A stretch of DNA of 60,904 bases from Parachlorella kessleri. Its lineage: Eukaryota; Chlorophyta; Trebouxiophyceae; Chlorellales; Chlorellaceae. A program made the translations under genes and the position numbers. Location of the stretch: contig BBXU01002649.1 in assembly GCA_001598975.1 (NCBI GenBank), forward strand, positions 1 to 60,904, in the 5' to 3' direction. Each line of letters starts with the position of its first letter. The stretch's first letter is position 1. Under the pieces are notes generated by a model, which was not told where the DNA came from, made no database searches, and was given only the letters and a program-made list of their open reading frames with translations. Positions 47,980 to 58,900 of the stretch are shown piece by piece.

Positions 47980-49882
47980 ATGATGATTCGCCGCCAGGTC
48001 GACAAACCTTCACGCGCAGCCGTTTGGAGTTTTCTGGCACTGGCTGTACTTGCAGCAGTGGCAGTTACATGGCTGGCTTCTGGCTCAGACACCAGTAAAG
48101 TCATCTTGCGTTTCACCAATACCAACGACCTTCTCTCTTCACCGCCGCCACCGCCTTCAAGCGGTGGCGGCTGTGCTGCAACACCTGTGTTTGTAAGCTA
48201 TACGCCGTCCACTTGGGAGGCACAGTGGATGGACAGCGCAGAGGTACGTTTGAGGGCCTTTGTTTGTGCGGCCTGCTTGTTGCACCAATGTTGCTTCTCC
48301 ACTTGTGGGGGCTGTCTGGCCTAAGGAGGCTTTATCACTGATCCTGATTAAGGCACTGGCAACAGGAGAGCTCATGCTGGGTAATCAGTGCAGCATTGAT
48401 CATCTCTTCACTGCCTGCCTGCCTGCCTGCAGGATTTCCAAAGCAAGCCTGACCTTGGCTGCCAAAGCCTACAGAATCAAACTGCGTGGTCCAACGCTTG
48501 GCTGGCAGTCACCAACACCACAGGATCAGGGAGCAGCCTTCCTGAGCGGTATCCGGACGGACGTGCCACTTTGAGTGGTGACGTTTTTTCAGCTATGGTG
48601 TACAGAAGCCCCTGCTCTGGGGAGGAGTACACAGCCTATATTGAGCCCTTGGTTGGGCACTACAGGTTCGTGTGCTGGGCTGTGTGCTTTCAGCCAACAG
48701 GCATGGCTAAAGCATGAGATGGCAGCTTGGTTGCGGCATAACTCGCATGGCAAACTCGCCACGCTGTTCAAGTTGACACAGCATACCCTGCCACAGTGGC
48801 ATAGCTTTTCCCTCCGATAGGCGCAAAGGGAGGCTATAGACTCATGCACAGTACATGTCCTGGTGACAGGCAAGCCTGACAGGGTATGTACGCACTGAAC
48901 TACTCCAGGCATCCCTATGCCATCCCGGCCTGCAAGCCTCCGGGCGTGCCACAGGCAGGCATAGAGTCCCGGGACTACGTACTATTTGGTGGCCTTAGTA
49001 AGGAGCAGTTCAGCAAAGCCTACCCAGGAAAGAAGTACCTCTTTGACCTGGGCACGGCCGCATTCAAGACGAGCATCCCCTGGTTCCAGCAGCGCCTACG
49101 GGAGTACGGCCATGAGTTTGAAGAGATATGGGTAAGGTACAGAACGTTGTGAAAGCAGCGCGCCCCAGCACGTGTTGCAGCCGGTGGAGAACCTAGACAC
49201 CTTTCAGGCTCAGTGATATGCACGCGCTGGTCCATTCGCGTACCAAGGCCGACTCTCTATGGAGTGCACCAAGTGGGATGGATGTGTTGCAGGCTTGGGA
49301 GGTGAAAATACAGGAGCCAAAGAAGTATTGGGGAGCCGTGCCTGAGAAGGTTGTTGACACACTCCACTTCTACAATGTGCCAGTAGGCAGCAAGAATGAC
49401 AGTGCCAGCAACCCTCTGAACATCATACGGAAGCGCTACCGACCCGGGGATTACATTGTGAGTGCCAAATTCATGGGTACTGACTGGGGCATGTAACCCA
49501 CTTGCACCTTGTGGCACTTTGGCAACGTCGTAGCCTCACTTCTGGTTGTTCATGCGCATAACGTCGCTTACCACCGCCTGACATCTCCAGCCATGCATCC
49601 CACTTGTCTCATGTACACCCTCATTTCGTCATGCTTCAGTTTCGCTGCCTGCAGTTTGTGAAGCTTGATATCGACAACTCCCCACTGGAGTTGAGCTTCA
49701 TCGACCAAATAAGGAGAGATCCCCAGCTGATCTCCATGATCTCTGAAATGAGTTTTGAGATGCATTACTACTCCCCATACATGGAGAAGTGGTTTGGTAA
49801 GCCCGACAAGCGGTGGATAGATGTGATCACCACCATGACCACCCTGCGGCAGATGGGTCTGAGAATCCACTTCTGGCCGTGA
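47980..49882 (+). CDS. Type II membrane protein of a conserved but uncharacterised family
   Basis: Exons 47980-48243, 48433-48665, 48909-49131, 49293-49457 and 49655-49882 join in phase (370 residues; a second ATG follows the first directly). A short basic cytosolic end (MMIRRQVDKPSR) precedes one membrane span (AVWSFLALAVLAAVAVTWL), then a Pro/Gly stalk and a lumenal domain. The domain carries YLFDLGTAAFKTSIPWFQQR, FEEIWAWEVKIQEPKKYW, TLHFYNVPVG, NPLNIIRK, DYIFVKLDIDNSPLELSFI and MSFEMHYYSPYMEKWF. I recall similar blocks in unnamed proteins of algae and other protists. The DLGT followed by a later KLDID/E resembles the order of an S-adenosylmethionine-type methyltransferase fold (FkbM-like), but no function is established. 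A Golgi location is inferred from the topology. The exon 3 acceptor (48908) was chosen because it alone keeps phase and gives VGHYRHPYAIPAC. Confidence 0.7.
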
Positions 49883-50002
49883 TGCGAAAGGTGTGGTAGG
49901 GACCACGGCTGTGGTGTGCTTTGCAGCTTCCACCTGCGTTGACACCAGCAGGTCAGCTGTGCGTCATACATGAAGGGCGTCTTTTTCACTGAACCTGGGT
50001 GG

Positions 50003-50110
50003 CGCTGCTTTTAGCATGGGTGGCAGGTAGTGCGAACAGGGAGTGAGTTAAGCTGGACTGACAGGGCTGGATGCAGAATGTGCCTGAGTCTTGCCTGAGT
50101 TGCTCGTGGC
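50003..50110 (+). repeat. Dispersed repeat family, copy e
   Basis: GGGTGGCAGGTAGTGCGAAC, AGGGAGTGAGTTAAGCTGG, ACTGACAGGGCTGGATGCAG, ending TGCCTGAGTCTTGCCTGAG. This is the most complete copy and a useful query. Confidence 0.75.
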
Positions 50111-50369
50111 CTAGTAAGCTTGCCGATGCACAGCCTTCACCCCAAACTCTGCTTGGTGTCACCAGCTCGGATACATTACATGCCGGCTAGCCTCCCATGG
50201 TGATATCCGGTGCCAGGGTACCTACCTGACCAAATAAATAATGGTGGCTCATCATTACGTATATGTTGAGGGTCAATGCAGCTGTGCTCTGTGTCTTGGC
50301 TAAGAACTGAGGGACTTGCCCATGTGCATGTCGTCTTCTTCATCATCATTGCCTCGCTGAGTGGGACAG

Positions 50370-50550
50370 TTTCTAGGGTGTCAGGTAATGCGGTCAGAGA
50401 GGAGGTACGGGTTTGCTGGGCTGACAGGGTTCGGTGCAGTTATTACTACGGATGGCAGGTAGTGCGAACAGGTAGTGAGAGTTGAGCTGTATGAACAGGA
50501 CCGATTGCAGATGCGCTTGTTATGCTCTGTGTCTTGCCTGAGATGTGAGC
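50370..50550 (+). repeat. Dispersed repeat family, two tandem copies (f, g)
   Basis: A degenerate copy (TGTCAGGTAATGCGGTCAG ... GGGCTGACAGGGTTCGGTGC) is followed directly by a better one (GGATGGCAGGTAGTGCGAAC ... TGCTCTGTGTCTTGCCTGAG). With copy e and a further tail near 50280 they fill most of the gap between the membrane-protein and F-box genes. Confidence 0.7.
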
Positions 50551-50944
50551 CAGTAGCTACTATACTATACATATAGACTACTCCAGTAGCCACTACCCAT
50601 AGGTCTAGTTTTCTTAGCAACAGTACGGTGATGTTTGTGGCAGCCTATCGATATACTTATACTTCTTGGTGTACATGAAGGGAGTGTGATTCGTTTTGTC
50701 AATGTGTGTGACTGCGTGGGGCACAGGCGCTCCCAAGGTTCCACTGCTGGTTGTCTCAGGGACAAAGCTTCAAGAGTAACTTCCGCTTACAGCAAGGGTG
50801 GTGCAGAGGTGGGCGACTAGCCTGCGCCAGCTCTGACAGGGAAGCAAGGACACCCATCACCTGGCATATATATCCCTGTCGGACAAGCTGCGCAAAGCCT
50901 TGTCAAAGGGCTGAACTCTCGGAAGCCGATCGACACCAAGTGCC

Positions 50945-51070
50945 ACAGCTATAACAGCCTGCCAGGGCAGCGCCACTGGCCTCTGCAATGGCGGCATCCG
51001 GGCCAGGCGCTGCAGCCAAAGCCCTGATTAGCGCCATGTCACCAGCGCAGGCAGTTGCCATTGGGTTGTC
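50945..51070 (-). pseudogene. Decayed copy of the last exon of the alanine-rich secreted protein
   Basis: The minus-strand translation GDMALIRALAAAPGP ... SGAALAGC aligns with GNMAPLCAAAAQARA ... TAAALAGC of the gene at 43831. The DNA at the stop side also matches (AGCCTGCCAGGGC on the plus strand in both). The stop codon TAA of the parent has become TAT, so the frame reads on, and no signal peptide or upstream repeat exons are nearby. It abuts the 3' end of the F-box/WD40 gene. Confidence 0.6.
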
Positions 51071-51202
51071 CTGCAGTGGCAGGTGCAGAGGTGGCAGGTA
51101 CATCTGCCCAACCCAGGCCGGCCGGCGGGCCAAACAGCAGGTCGATGCGGTAATTCCTAGACCCTGCTGTGGCGGCATTACTGGACTGGGCTTACAATCC
51201 GT

Positions 51203-54200
51203 TCAACTGCGTTTACGCCACCACAACACAACCTGGCCATTCCTGTGGCCAGTCACAAAAGGCACCTGGGCCGCGCAGAGGCACAGGCAGCTGTCAAGGG
51301 ACGACCGCAGTGGACCTCCTGCTCGTCCTGCTACAACTGAAGCCGCCGCCCTTGCGCTGCTGCTAGGCATTTCACTTTTCGCTGCTGGCTTCTTAACCGC
51401 AGCTGCATCTGACACCGACTCCCAAACCTTACAACCACCTTCCCCATTTCGGTCATCCACAGGACGCAGCCCCTGCTGTCTCATTGAGGGCTGCAGGATC
51501 CAGTCGGCGTGGAACCCTCCACTGTCCTGTCCCGCCAACACTCTGCTCCAGCCAACGATGCTAACGGATGCACCTACTTCTTCTTCTGCCATGCCTGCGC
51601 TGTTGCTGCTGTCCAACGACGCCAGAGGAAATGGCGACATCTGGAGGCCACGCAGGGGGAGTGCTGGTAGAGTGCGCGGAAGGTCCGTGGCCAATAACTG
51701 CAGCAGGACTCCAAAACCAATCAAGTTCGGCTGCAGACCATGCCCCCGCAAACTTCCTTCCACGCACCCCCAGTGCCCGCCGGAAGGTGCACTGTCAGTG
51801 CCTGCACCCCCTCCTGTAAACACAGTCGAGGGAAGCAAGGGAGGGAGCTGGTACCCGCCAGCAACATCAGCATCCAAGCTTCTTCCAGTCCCTGGGGTGG
51901 GGATCCTACCTAGGCGCACCACTCTATGTGCAACAACAGCAGCGGCTCTGTGAGGCCTTGGTGGGCTCACCCACCCTTCTGGGGGCCTCACCTGCAGCCT
52001 GTAGGCTTCCAGCCCGCCCCTGGAAGTTGCTGCTAGCAGGCAGGACGTGCTGCCAAAGGTAGGCACGGCCAGTCGTGCCAGGCTAGCCACACTCCTGCAC
52101 CCAAGCGGCCGCAGCAACGTAGGCCCCTCCTGCAGCACACCACAAGGCTACCAGAAACAGGTCATATCGAGTCACGCTTCATGCCAGAAGAACCTGCAAA
52201 AACATGCGGGCTCTCCTTCCCTCAAGTTCAAGCCCCCTGATGCAGGCGGAAGGTGCCCCTTGAGCTGCTGTGGAACGTGTCTAACATGGATGCGGTTCAC
52301 GGCAGGGAATTTTTGGATCCCTTAGGATTACCTCTGACCCGCAGTGGACCCCAGTCCAGGCACTGATGAAGGCAGCCGCATGAAGTATTTGAAAAGGCAC
52401 CCTGCTACCATCTGCAAGGACACCCTGCCCACCAGCCGCACCATGCCGACGCGCTGCAAGGGGGAGGGCAGCAGGGACAGGTTGGCGCCGCAGTCCCAGG
52501 AAACAAGGGCGGTCCCATCCGCGATCGCCACAAGGTGGCCCGTGCCGGGGCTGATGATGACAGAGGAAAGCCGAGAGACAGGCGGCGAGCCTGCAGAGTC
52601 TAGGAAGTCAGGATGTGAGATATATGACAGCTTGAGCAGAAATTCGCTGTCCAGGCAAAGTCTGACTCCAGGCAAGCCAACTAGTACTTGTGGGCCACAG
52701 ATTGACACTCAGGTGAGGAAGCCCCGTAGCAGCTGCAGACGCAAGTACGACGGCTCACTGGCAGTTTGTCTGTACTGTCCACGTCTACCTCACGACTATT
52801 CGCATTGCTTAGTCACTAAATGGGGGCAGTCTGGTAAGATCAGTACGTATGCCACCATGTGCAACTGCATACTGCTGCACAAACCAACTGCATAGCCTAC
52901 CTCCCCTGTACATCGGTGGAAGCAGCGCCTGGGCAAGCTGCAGGCCCGACTCCACAGCTGTCACAGCCACTGTCTCGCATCCCGCGCTGCAAAGCGCACA
53001 CCACCCCACAAGGTTCCTGGCATCTACCAAGCAACCCCAGCAGCCACCCATGCCAGAATGCTGCACTGCCTCATTTCCACAGGCAAGGCAGCCCCGACTG
53101 CAAGCTGCCACTGCGGGGGCAACTTGCAGCCACTTCATCTGCATCTTAAGTAATAGCCACAGCTTGTCCGGCAGGCAAAACCAGCGATCATGGCACAACA
53201 ACTACAGGCAGTGGCAAGACAGGCCTGCTGACTCCAGACCTGCAACATTCGCACAAGAGGCCAACGCATGCTAGCCTCCAAGCAGGTGGCATGCAAAGCT
53301 TCACCTGACCAGCAGGTCTGATCCACAGTGGGACACGTGCAGCAACGAGGTGACCTCCGCGCCGTGCGGCCGTAGAAGCTTCACAAGGCTGCCGCCATAG
53401 ACATCGTAGACACGGATTGATCCATCACCTGCAGCATAGAGGTCCTTATTACCTCAAGGCAGGTGCAGGACCAAGCCGCCTGGCAGGGAGGTGTCGGCCA
53501 CAGGCCATGCTCTTTCAAACTCCATGTGCCATGCTGAGGAACAAGCTATGCCAGGAGCCAGTCACACACTGCAAGGCCGCAAGCCAGGGCGGCACGCTCT
53601 GGCAGCGGGTGCCCCGGGCGGGCAACAGGCATGTGTGTCTAGCTTGGCGGGAAGGTCTTGCACGACGGGGGAGATTAACCAATGCAAATCAGTCGGTGCA
53701 GCATGATGCCTTCCCACCCTAGAAATCTCACCATCACCACCACTTGTGCATGCCAGCAGCCAGGTAGGTGTCCCATGCCGCAGCACAGACCATTGCCACT
53801 GTTTGTCATCCCATGCCATTTGTCGTCCCAGCATGCAAAGAGGAACACAATATGCTCGTGCCTCTACTCACTCATGCCGGCTGCTAGGTAGGTGTCCCAA
53901 GCTGTGGCACACTTGATGGCAGGGCCGCCTTGGCTGCCGCCATCCCCCAAACGCCTAACCAGTTGGCCGCCCCGCCAAACATAGCCGCAGGCTGCTGTAG
54001 CAGTGAGGGCGGTGCCGGGCGATAGCAGGGAGGCATATAGGACTGGGCTAGCATGGTGCAGGGTATGCAGGGGCTGCAGGAGGGCACCGCTGGCAGTTTG
54101 AAGCATGTCCAGGTCCCAGATGCGAGCCGTCTGCACAGGAGAGCCAACAGCAGGGAGGTTAGGCGTGCGAGGATGCAGACTCAAGAGCTTAAGGGGTACC

Positions 54201-55688
54201 TCTCGGGCCGACTTGCGCACCCACAGGCACACATGGACAGGAATGACAAAGGCTGGGCCTTTTTGATTGGTTCTTAAATCGAGGCAATGGCCCTCTGAAG
54301 ATATTAGACCTTTTGCACCTCAGTGGTGTACCCTAAAACTCCCAGGATGGGGAAAACTATGCGTCACAGGCAATTTATACGCTGATGCAAGAAAGCTGTG
54401 TGGTCATATAAGCGTACAGGAGCTCAAGTCACATCCTGAGGCCCCTTAGCTCAGTTGGTTAGAGCGTGAGTCTAATAAGCTCAAGGTCACCAGTTCGAGC
54501 CTGGTAGGGGCCAATTATTTTTTCACGTAAACAAACATTTTGTGACCAGGATCCTGCTATGCCTTCCCAACTCTTGGTGCTCGCCTCACACTCTGTCACA
54601 TCAAGCAGCATGCGTGCAACGAAGGGGCTTATAATAATGAACGAGGCGAGCCTTGTAGAGTGTCATGCCGCTCACCCTTGCGAGGCAACGCAGGGCTGGC
54701 CCTGCATACCACCATGTGCACAGCCTCATGCTCAATAAGGTATTAACACAGGCTCAACCAAACAGCCACCACTCCGGCCCCTCTGTTGCACCAGAGCTCA
54801 AATAGGCGGTATCACACATACCTTGTCCTCAGATCCCGTCACAAGGCGAGTGCCCAGGGTTGCGCACGAGGTCACTGCTCCCTGATGAGCTGTCAGCACT
54901 CTCGCAAAGCTCTTCGTCCCCTGCCGGTGTGCCGGAGGGTGGTAACCGATCGTGCCGGCCAGGAGGAACTGCATGCATGAGAACTGCCACCAAGTGGGCG
55001 ATGCAAGAATAACTCACGGAGGGCTTGAAGGGTGAACGACAGAGGTACAAGAAGTACGCAGCCTCAGCTGTCCTAGACCATGGTATGGTGGCCAAGACTG
55101 AACACCCAAAAGCTTTCCCTGCCCTCTACTCTGCGGAGAAACGCAGCTGACACGCACCAACTGCTGTCTGACCCCTTCATGTCACGTGCATTTCATATTG
55201 AAAGCTTGGCTCTTGCCTTACCGCATACTCCAGGTACCGCTGCTTCCAGCTGAGTCCCAGTCCATCAAGGTCTGGCAGGTGCAGCACACGTCTATCCTGC
55301 AGCTCTGCTAAAGCCAAGGTGGTGTGGCGCCGCCACAAGCCGTGCTCGTGGCATACTCGTCGCCTGGAATAGCCAGTGAGACAAAGCTCAAGACAGCAGT
55401 GTGAGGTTAGGCTTTGATATCTTACCCTCAAACAATACAGCTTGCAAGGGCAGGCTGCTCTATCACTATGCAAGCCTTAGCAACACCCACCAGCGCTTGC
55501 AGCAGGCTTCGGCGGTGGCAAGCTGGCTTGGACTCAGAAGATCCAGTGCGTTTGCCAGCAGTTCGTCGCCTGCACAGTACCAGGCAAGCGTCTTCTGAGA
55601 TGCAAGCTGGTCATGGCCAGATGCAACCTTGTGAAAGCGATCATGCGCGTCTCGTACCTAGGGCAGCGATGGCCGTGTTTGCAACCAT
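51203..55688 (-). CDS. F-box / WD40-repeat protein (probable SCF substrate receptor)
   Basis: Eleven minus-strand exons join in phase: 55688-55658, 55569-55491, 55363-55222, 55125-55018, 54968-54822, 54130-53872, 53428-53305, 53097-52901, 52590-52409, 52129-51992, 51265-51203 (489 residues). Residues about 11-45 look like an F-box (DELLANALDLLSPSQLATAEACCKRW, then WRRHTTLALA), followed by a WKQRYLEYA linker common in F-box proteins. WD-type repeats follow: HQGAVTSCATLGTRLVTGSEDKTARIWDL; TATAACGYVWRGG; AAGMSDGSIRVYDVYGG; GHLVAIADGTALVSWDC; and the end FVTGHRNGQVVLWWRK. F-box/WD40 proteins hold substrates on SCF ubiquitin ligases. Several repeats are weak, and exon 8 (53097-52901) was chosen by phase. 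The last intron (51991-51266) is stop-free in frame and a multiple of three. A tRNA gene lies in intron 5 on the other strand. Confidence 0.7.
54440..54513 (+). tRNA. tRNA-Ile (anticodon AAT)
   Basis: A full cloverleaf can be drawn: acceptor stem GGCCCCT/AGGGGCC, D stem GCTC/GAGC with AGTTGGTTA loop, anticodon stem TGAGT/GCTCA (one G-T pair) with loop CTAATAA, so the anticodon is AAT, and T arm ACCAG-TTCGAGC-CTGGT. The discriminator is A (54513). There is no intron. It resembles the eukaryotic nuclear tRNA-Ile(AAU) pattern. It lies antisense inside intron 5 of the F-box/WD40 gene. Confidence 0.95.
54518..54523 (+). terminator. RNA polymerase III terminator of tRNA-Ile
   Basis: A run of six T lies four bases after the tRNA 3' end, the standard Pol III stop. 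Confidence 0.8.
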
Positions 55689-55925
55689 CAAGCGTTCTTA
55701 CAACAACGAAAGAGAGCCTGCAACTGTGCCCGCCTTGGGGTGATCAGGGCAAAAAATAAATGGCGGGGGGCTCCCCTTGGTGGTCACCCTGCTCTAGCTC
55801 GCAAACCCTTCACTCGGATCGCATCATCCCATCAGTAGATCACGTTGGTGACTGGGGTAGCGCTCCCAGTGCGCAGCACTCCTACCCAGCTCCCACCCCT
55901 GCTGACCGGGGGAGCGTGAGACACC
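55689..55925. promoter_or_regulatory. Divergent promoter region (F-box/WD40 / beta-MPP)
   Basis: 237 bp lie between head-to-head start codons, with no exon between. A bidirectional promoter is inferred from spacing; no clear TATA box was found (an AT patch AAAAAATAAATGG lies near 55752). Confidence 0.4.
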
Positions 55926-58900
55926 ATGCTGAGCAGGATTGCGAGGAAGAGCAATGGGAGGCTCTTGCAGCAGCTCCGGGGCTACGCCAGTGCGGACGCC
56001 ATTGCAGCAGCGGAGCAGTCCCCATTCCTGCGCTTCGGCAACCCCCTGCCCCAAGTGTTCAACATGAGCCAGGCTCTGGCGCAGCTGCCTGAGACACAGG
56101 TGGGCACCATCAAGTACAGGCTAGGCTGCCTGACTGTTGCGGTTCACGGATGTCCAGCCCAGTGATGGCTGGGTGGTGTGCTGTTTCTAGCCCTGCCGCC
56201 AGCGTGTCAGCCGATGAGGCCTTTCACCGTCTTTATCTCAGGTAACACGTCTGCCCAACGGCTTGCGGGTTGCGAGCGAAACCGTCCCGTTTGCAAACAC
56301 TGCAACGGTGGGCGTGTGGATCGACGCTGGCAGCCGCTATGAGACCGACGCCACCAACGGCACTGCTCACTTCCTGGAGCACATGGCCTTCAAGGGCACC
56401 ACTGTAAGTATGTAGCGAGGTGCCCAGGCTGCTGCGAGGCGGCGGGTGCAGCTGGACAGTGTGTTCTGTGGCCACACACCAGGGTCCACAACTGGACGGC
56501 GCTGGATCCAGACTCTTCAGCTAGCTGCACTACTGCCTTAGTGGCCCTTGTAACACAGTTTACTGGGGTGCTGAATGGACCCCAGTCGCACTTCTGCGTC
56601 GTCCGTGTGGGCAGTGGATGAGTCGCGAGTTTGCGGAGCAGGTACCCTCGCAGGATACCTTGGCTCTTGTGCCTGAGCCGCAGCCCCAGGGGGTTTGGAC
56701 TGACCTGAGTCTCGCACCTGCCTGTGCAGTCCCGCACGGTGAAGCAGCTGGAGCAGGAGATTGAGGACATGGGGGGCCACCTCAATGCATACACCAGCCG
56801 CGAGCAGACCTGCTACTACGCCAAGGTAGGGCGTCCCTGTTGTGATGCCCGCTCAGCAAAGTTGCTCATGACATCCTTACTTGAGCGCTGGTTGTATGCC
56901 CAGGAAGAGCTGTGGCATGCACTGGTTTTACTGTGAAAGCAGGGGAAGATGCAGCAGGTGGGGCGCCAAGTGGCATGGCAGGGGCGGTCTTGCTGATCGC
57001 TTGGGTTGGGGGTTTTGTACCTGGTGGCCACATCATGCATGGAGCGCTGCTAATTGTGAGCATTGTGGCAGGCAGGCTCGAACACCAATCAGCACCAGAC
57101 CGGGAGGAACAGGCTTGGACATGCATTGCTTTGGCTTGAGTGTGAAATGCGACATGGATTCTTCCATCCATACTTAAGAGGATAAGTTGCTAGGGCAGGG
57201 ACACAATAGGGCAGCTCAAACTTCTTGGTAAGATGAACTGGATGCACTCGTGAGCGGCATCCTACCTACCGCCACTTGCTCTGTGCAAGGCGAATTGGCC
57301 AAGGATTTCCGGCCACACTGCCTGCAGGTGTTTGAGAAGGACGTGCCCAAGGCGCTGGAGATCCTCAGCGACATCCTGCAGAACTCCAACCTGGACGACC
57401 GCGCCATCGAGCGGGAGAGGGACGTCATTTTGCGCGAAATGCAGGAGGTGTGTTGTTGGCAGGAAAGACAACTGGTGGATGCGAAATGCAAGAGGTGTGT
57501 TGTTGGTACGGAAGACAGTTGGTTGGCGGGGGGGTGGGGGGGTGCGTGGCGTACTGGCTACATTTTAAAAGTATAATCCATTACTCATCAGGGGATGTGC
57601 TCGCTTGCGTCATACCTTGCGGACATGTTGACTCTGCAATTGACACTGCTGCAGGTGGAGGGTATCCCGGAGGAGGTGATTTTTGACCACCTGCACGCCA
57701 CCGCCTTTCAGCACTCACCCCTGGGCCGCACCATCCTGGGGCCAGCCGAAAACGTCAGGTGGGTGCATGGGGAGCACACAGAAGAGCGCTGCAGCGCACC
57801 TTGTGAACCAAGAAGGGGTGGGGTAGTGCTTGCATGACGGTTTTGCCGGGCACGTAATGTGCTTGGGTTGCGAAGGGAGGGGCTGAGTGTTCTGAGGTCG
57901 TGGCTGCAAAACGTTTTGCAAGAGAAGCTGACAATTGTAGATATTGGCTGACCATACCTATTTGACAACTCCGCTGCCTTCAGTTGCCGGATTATCATCC
58001 ATCGAGGGCGGCTCACCTGGGGGAACCTGGCTGACTGCCATTGTGCCTGACACTCTTCATGGCCAACAAATCGCCTGGCGCAGGCGGCTGACCCGCGAAA
58101 ATCTGGCCGATTACCGTTCTGTGCCTTACGCTCTGATTGCCTAATTCTCTGGCGCAGGCGGCTCACCCGCGAGAACCTGGCTGACTACATCGCCACCAAC
58201 TACACAGCGCCGCGCATGGTGGTGTCGGCGGCCGGCGCGATAGACCACGGAGCGCTCGTGTCCGCGGCAGAAAAGGCCTTCTCAAAGGTCCCCTCGGGCG
58301 GCGTGACCGCAGACCAGCTGGTGAAGCAGGTGCGCCAAGGGCCTTGCAGGCTGGGTAGGACGAGACGCTATGGTATACTTGTTAGCTTTGGCTGTACCCT
58401 GGAAAGCCTTTGCGCTGGTTGCAGTAGCAACCTAGCATAGTCAAGGACCCGTCCGCTGCCCGGTGTGCTGTTTGTGCTGAGGCTGGGATGTGCCCCTAGG
58501 CATGTGCCCTTATTTAAACCCCCCACGTCGTCACTGGCAGCAACAGTATACTCAAGAATTCCGAGGCCGCCTACCCTCCCCCTAGCCCTTGACTGACCCT
58601 GACAGCACCGCTTATCCACTCCTCCCCTCCAGGGCCCCGCCTTCTTCACCGGCAGCGACGTGCGCATCCGCGACCCCGACGTGCCCAACACCCACATCGC
58701 CATCGCGTTCCAAGGGGCCTCCTGGACAGACCCCGACTCCATCCCCCTCATGGTCATGCAGGTGGGTGCAGGTGGGGGATGATGTGTTGTGTAACTTCTT
58801 CAGAGCAGTGTGTTGGCGCTGGTGGGGATGTTGCATGTGCCATGCAGTGAAGGCAGGGGGTGTTGCGGCCCGACCCCGCCTCCACCCCGCTCACGGTCAT

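Noticed and set aside
48886..48908. Start of the membrane-protein exon 3 at MYALNYS
   Set aside because: This reading needs a different phase from exon 2; the acceptor at 48908 keeps phase and restores a sensible protein.
50988..51953. 321-residue plus-strand open frame
   Set aside because: It is antisense to the last exons and the open last intron of the F-box/WD40 gene, has no family motif and an irregular composition; it is a shadow of GC-rich DNA.
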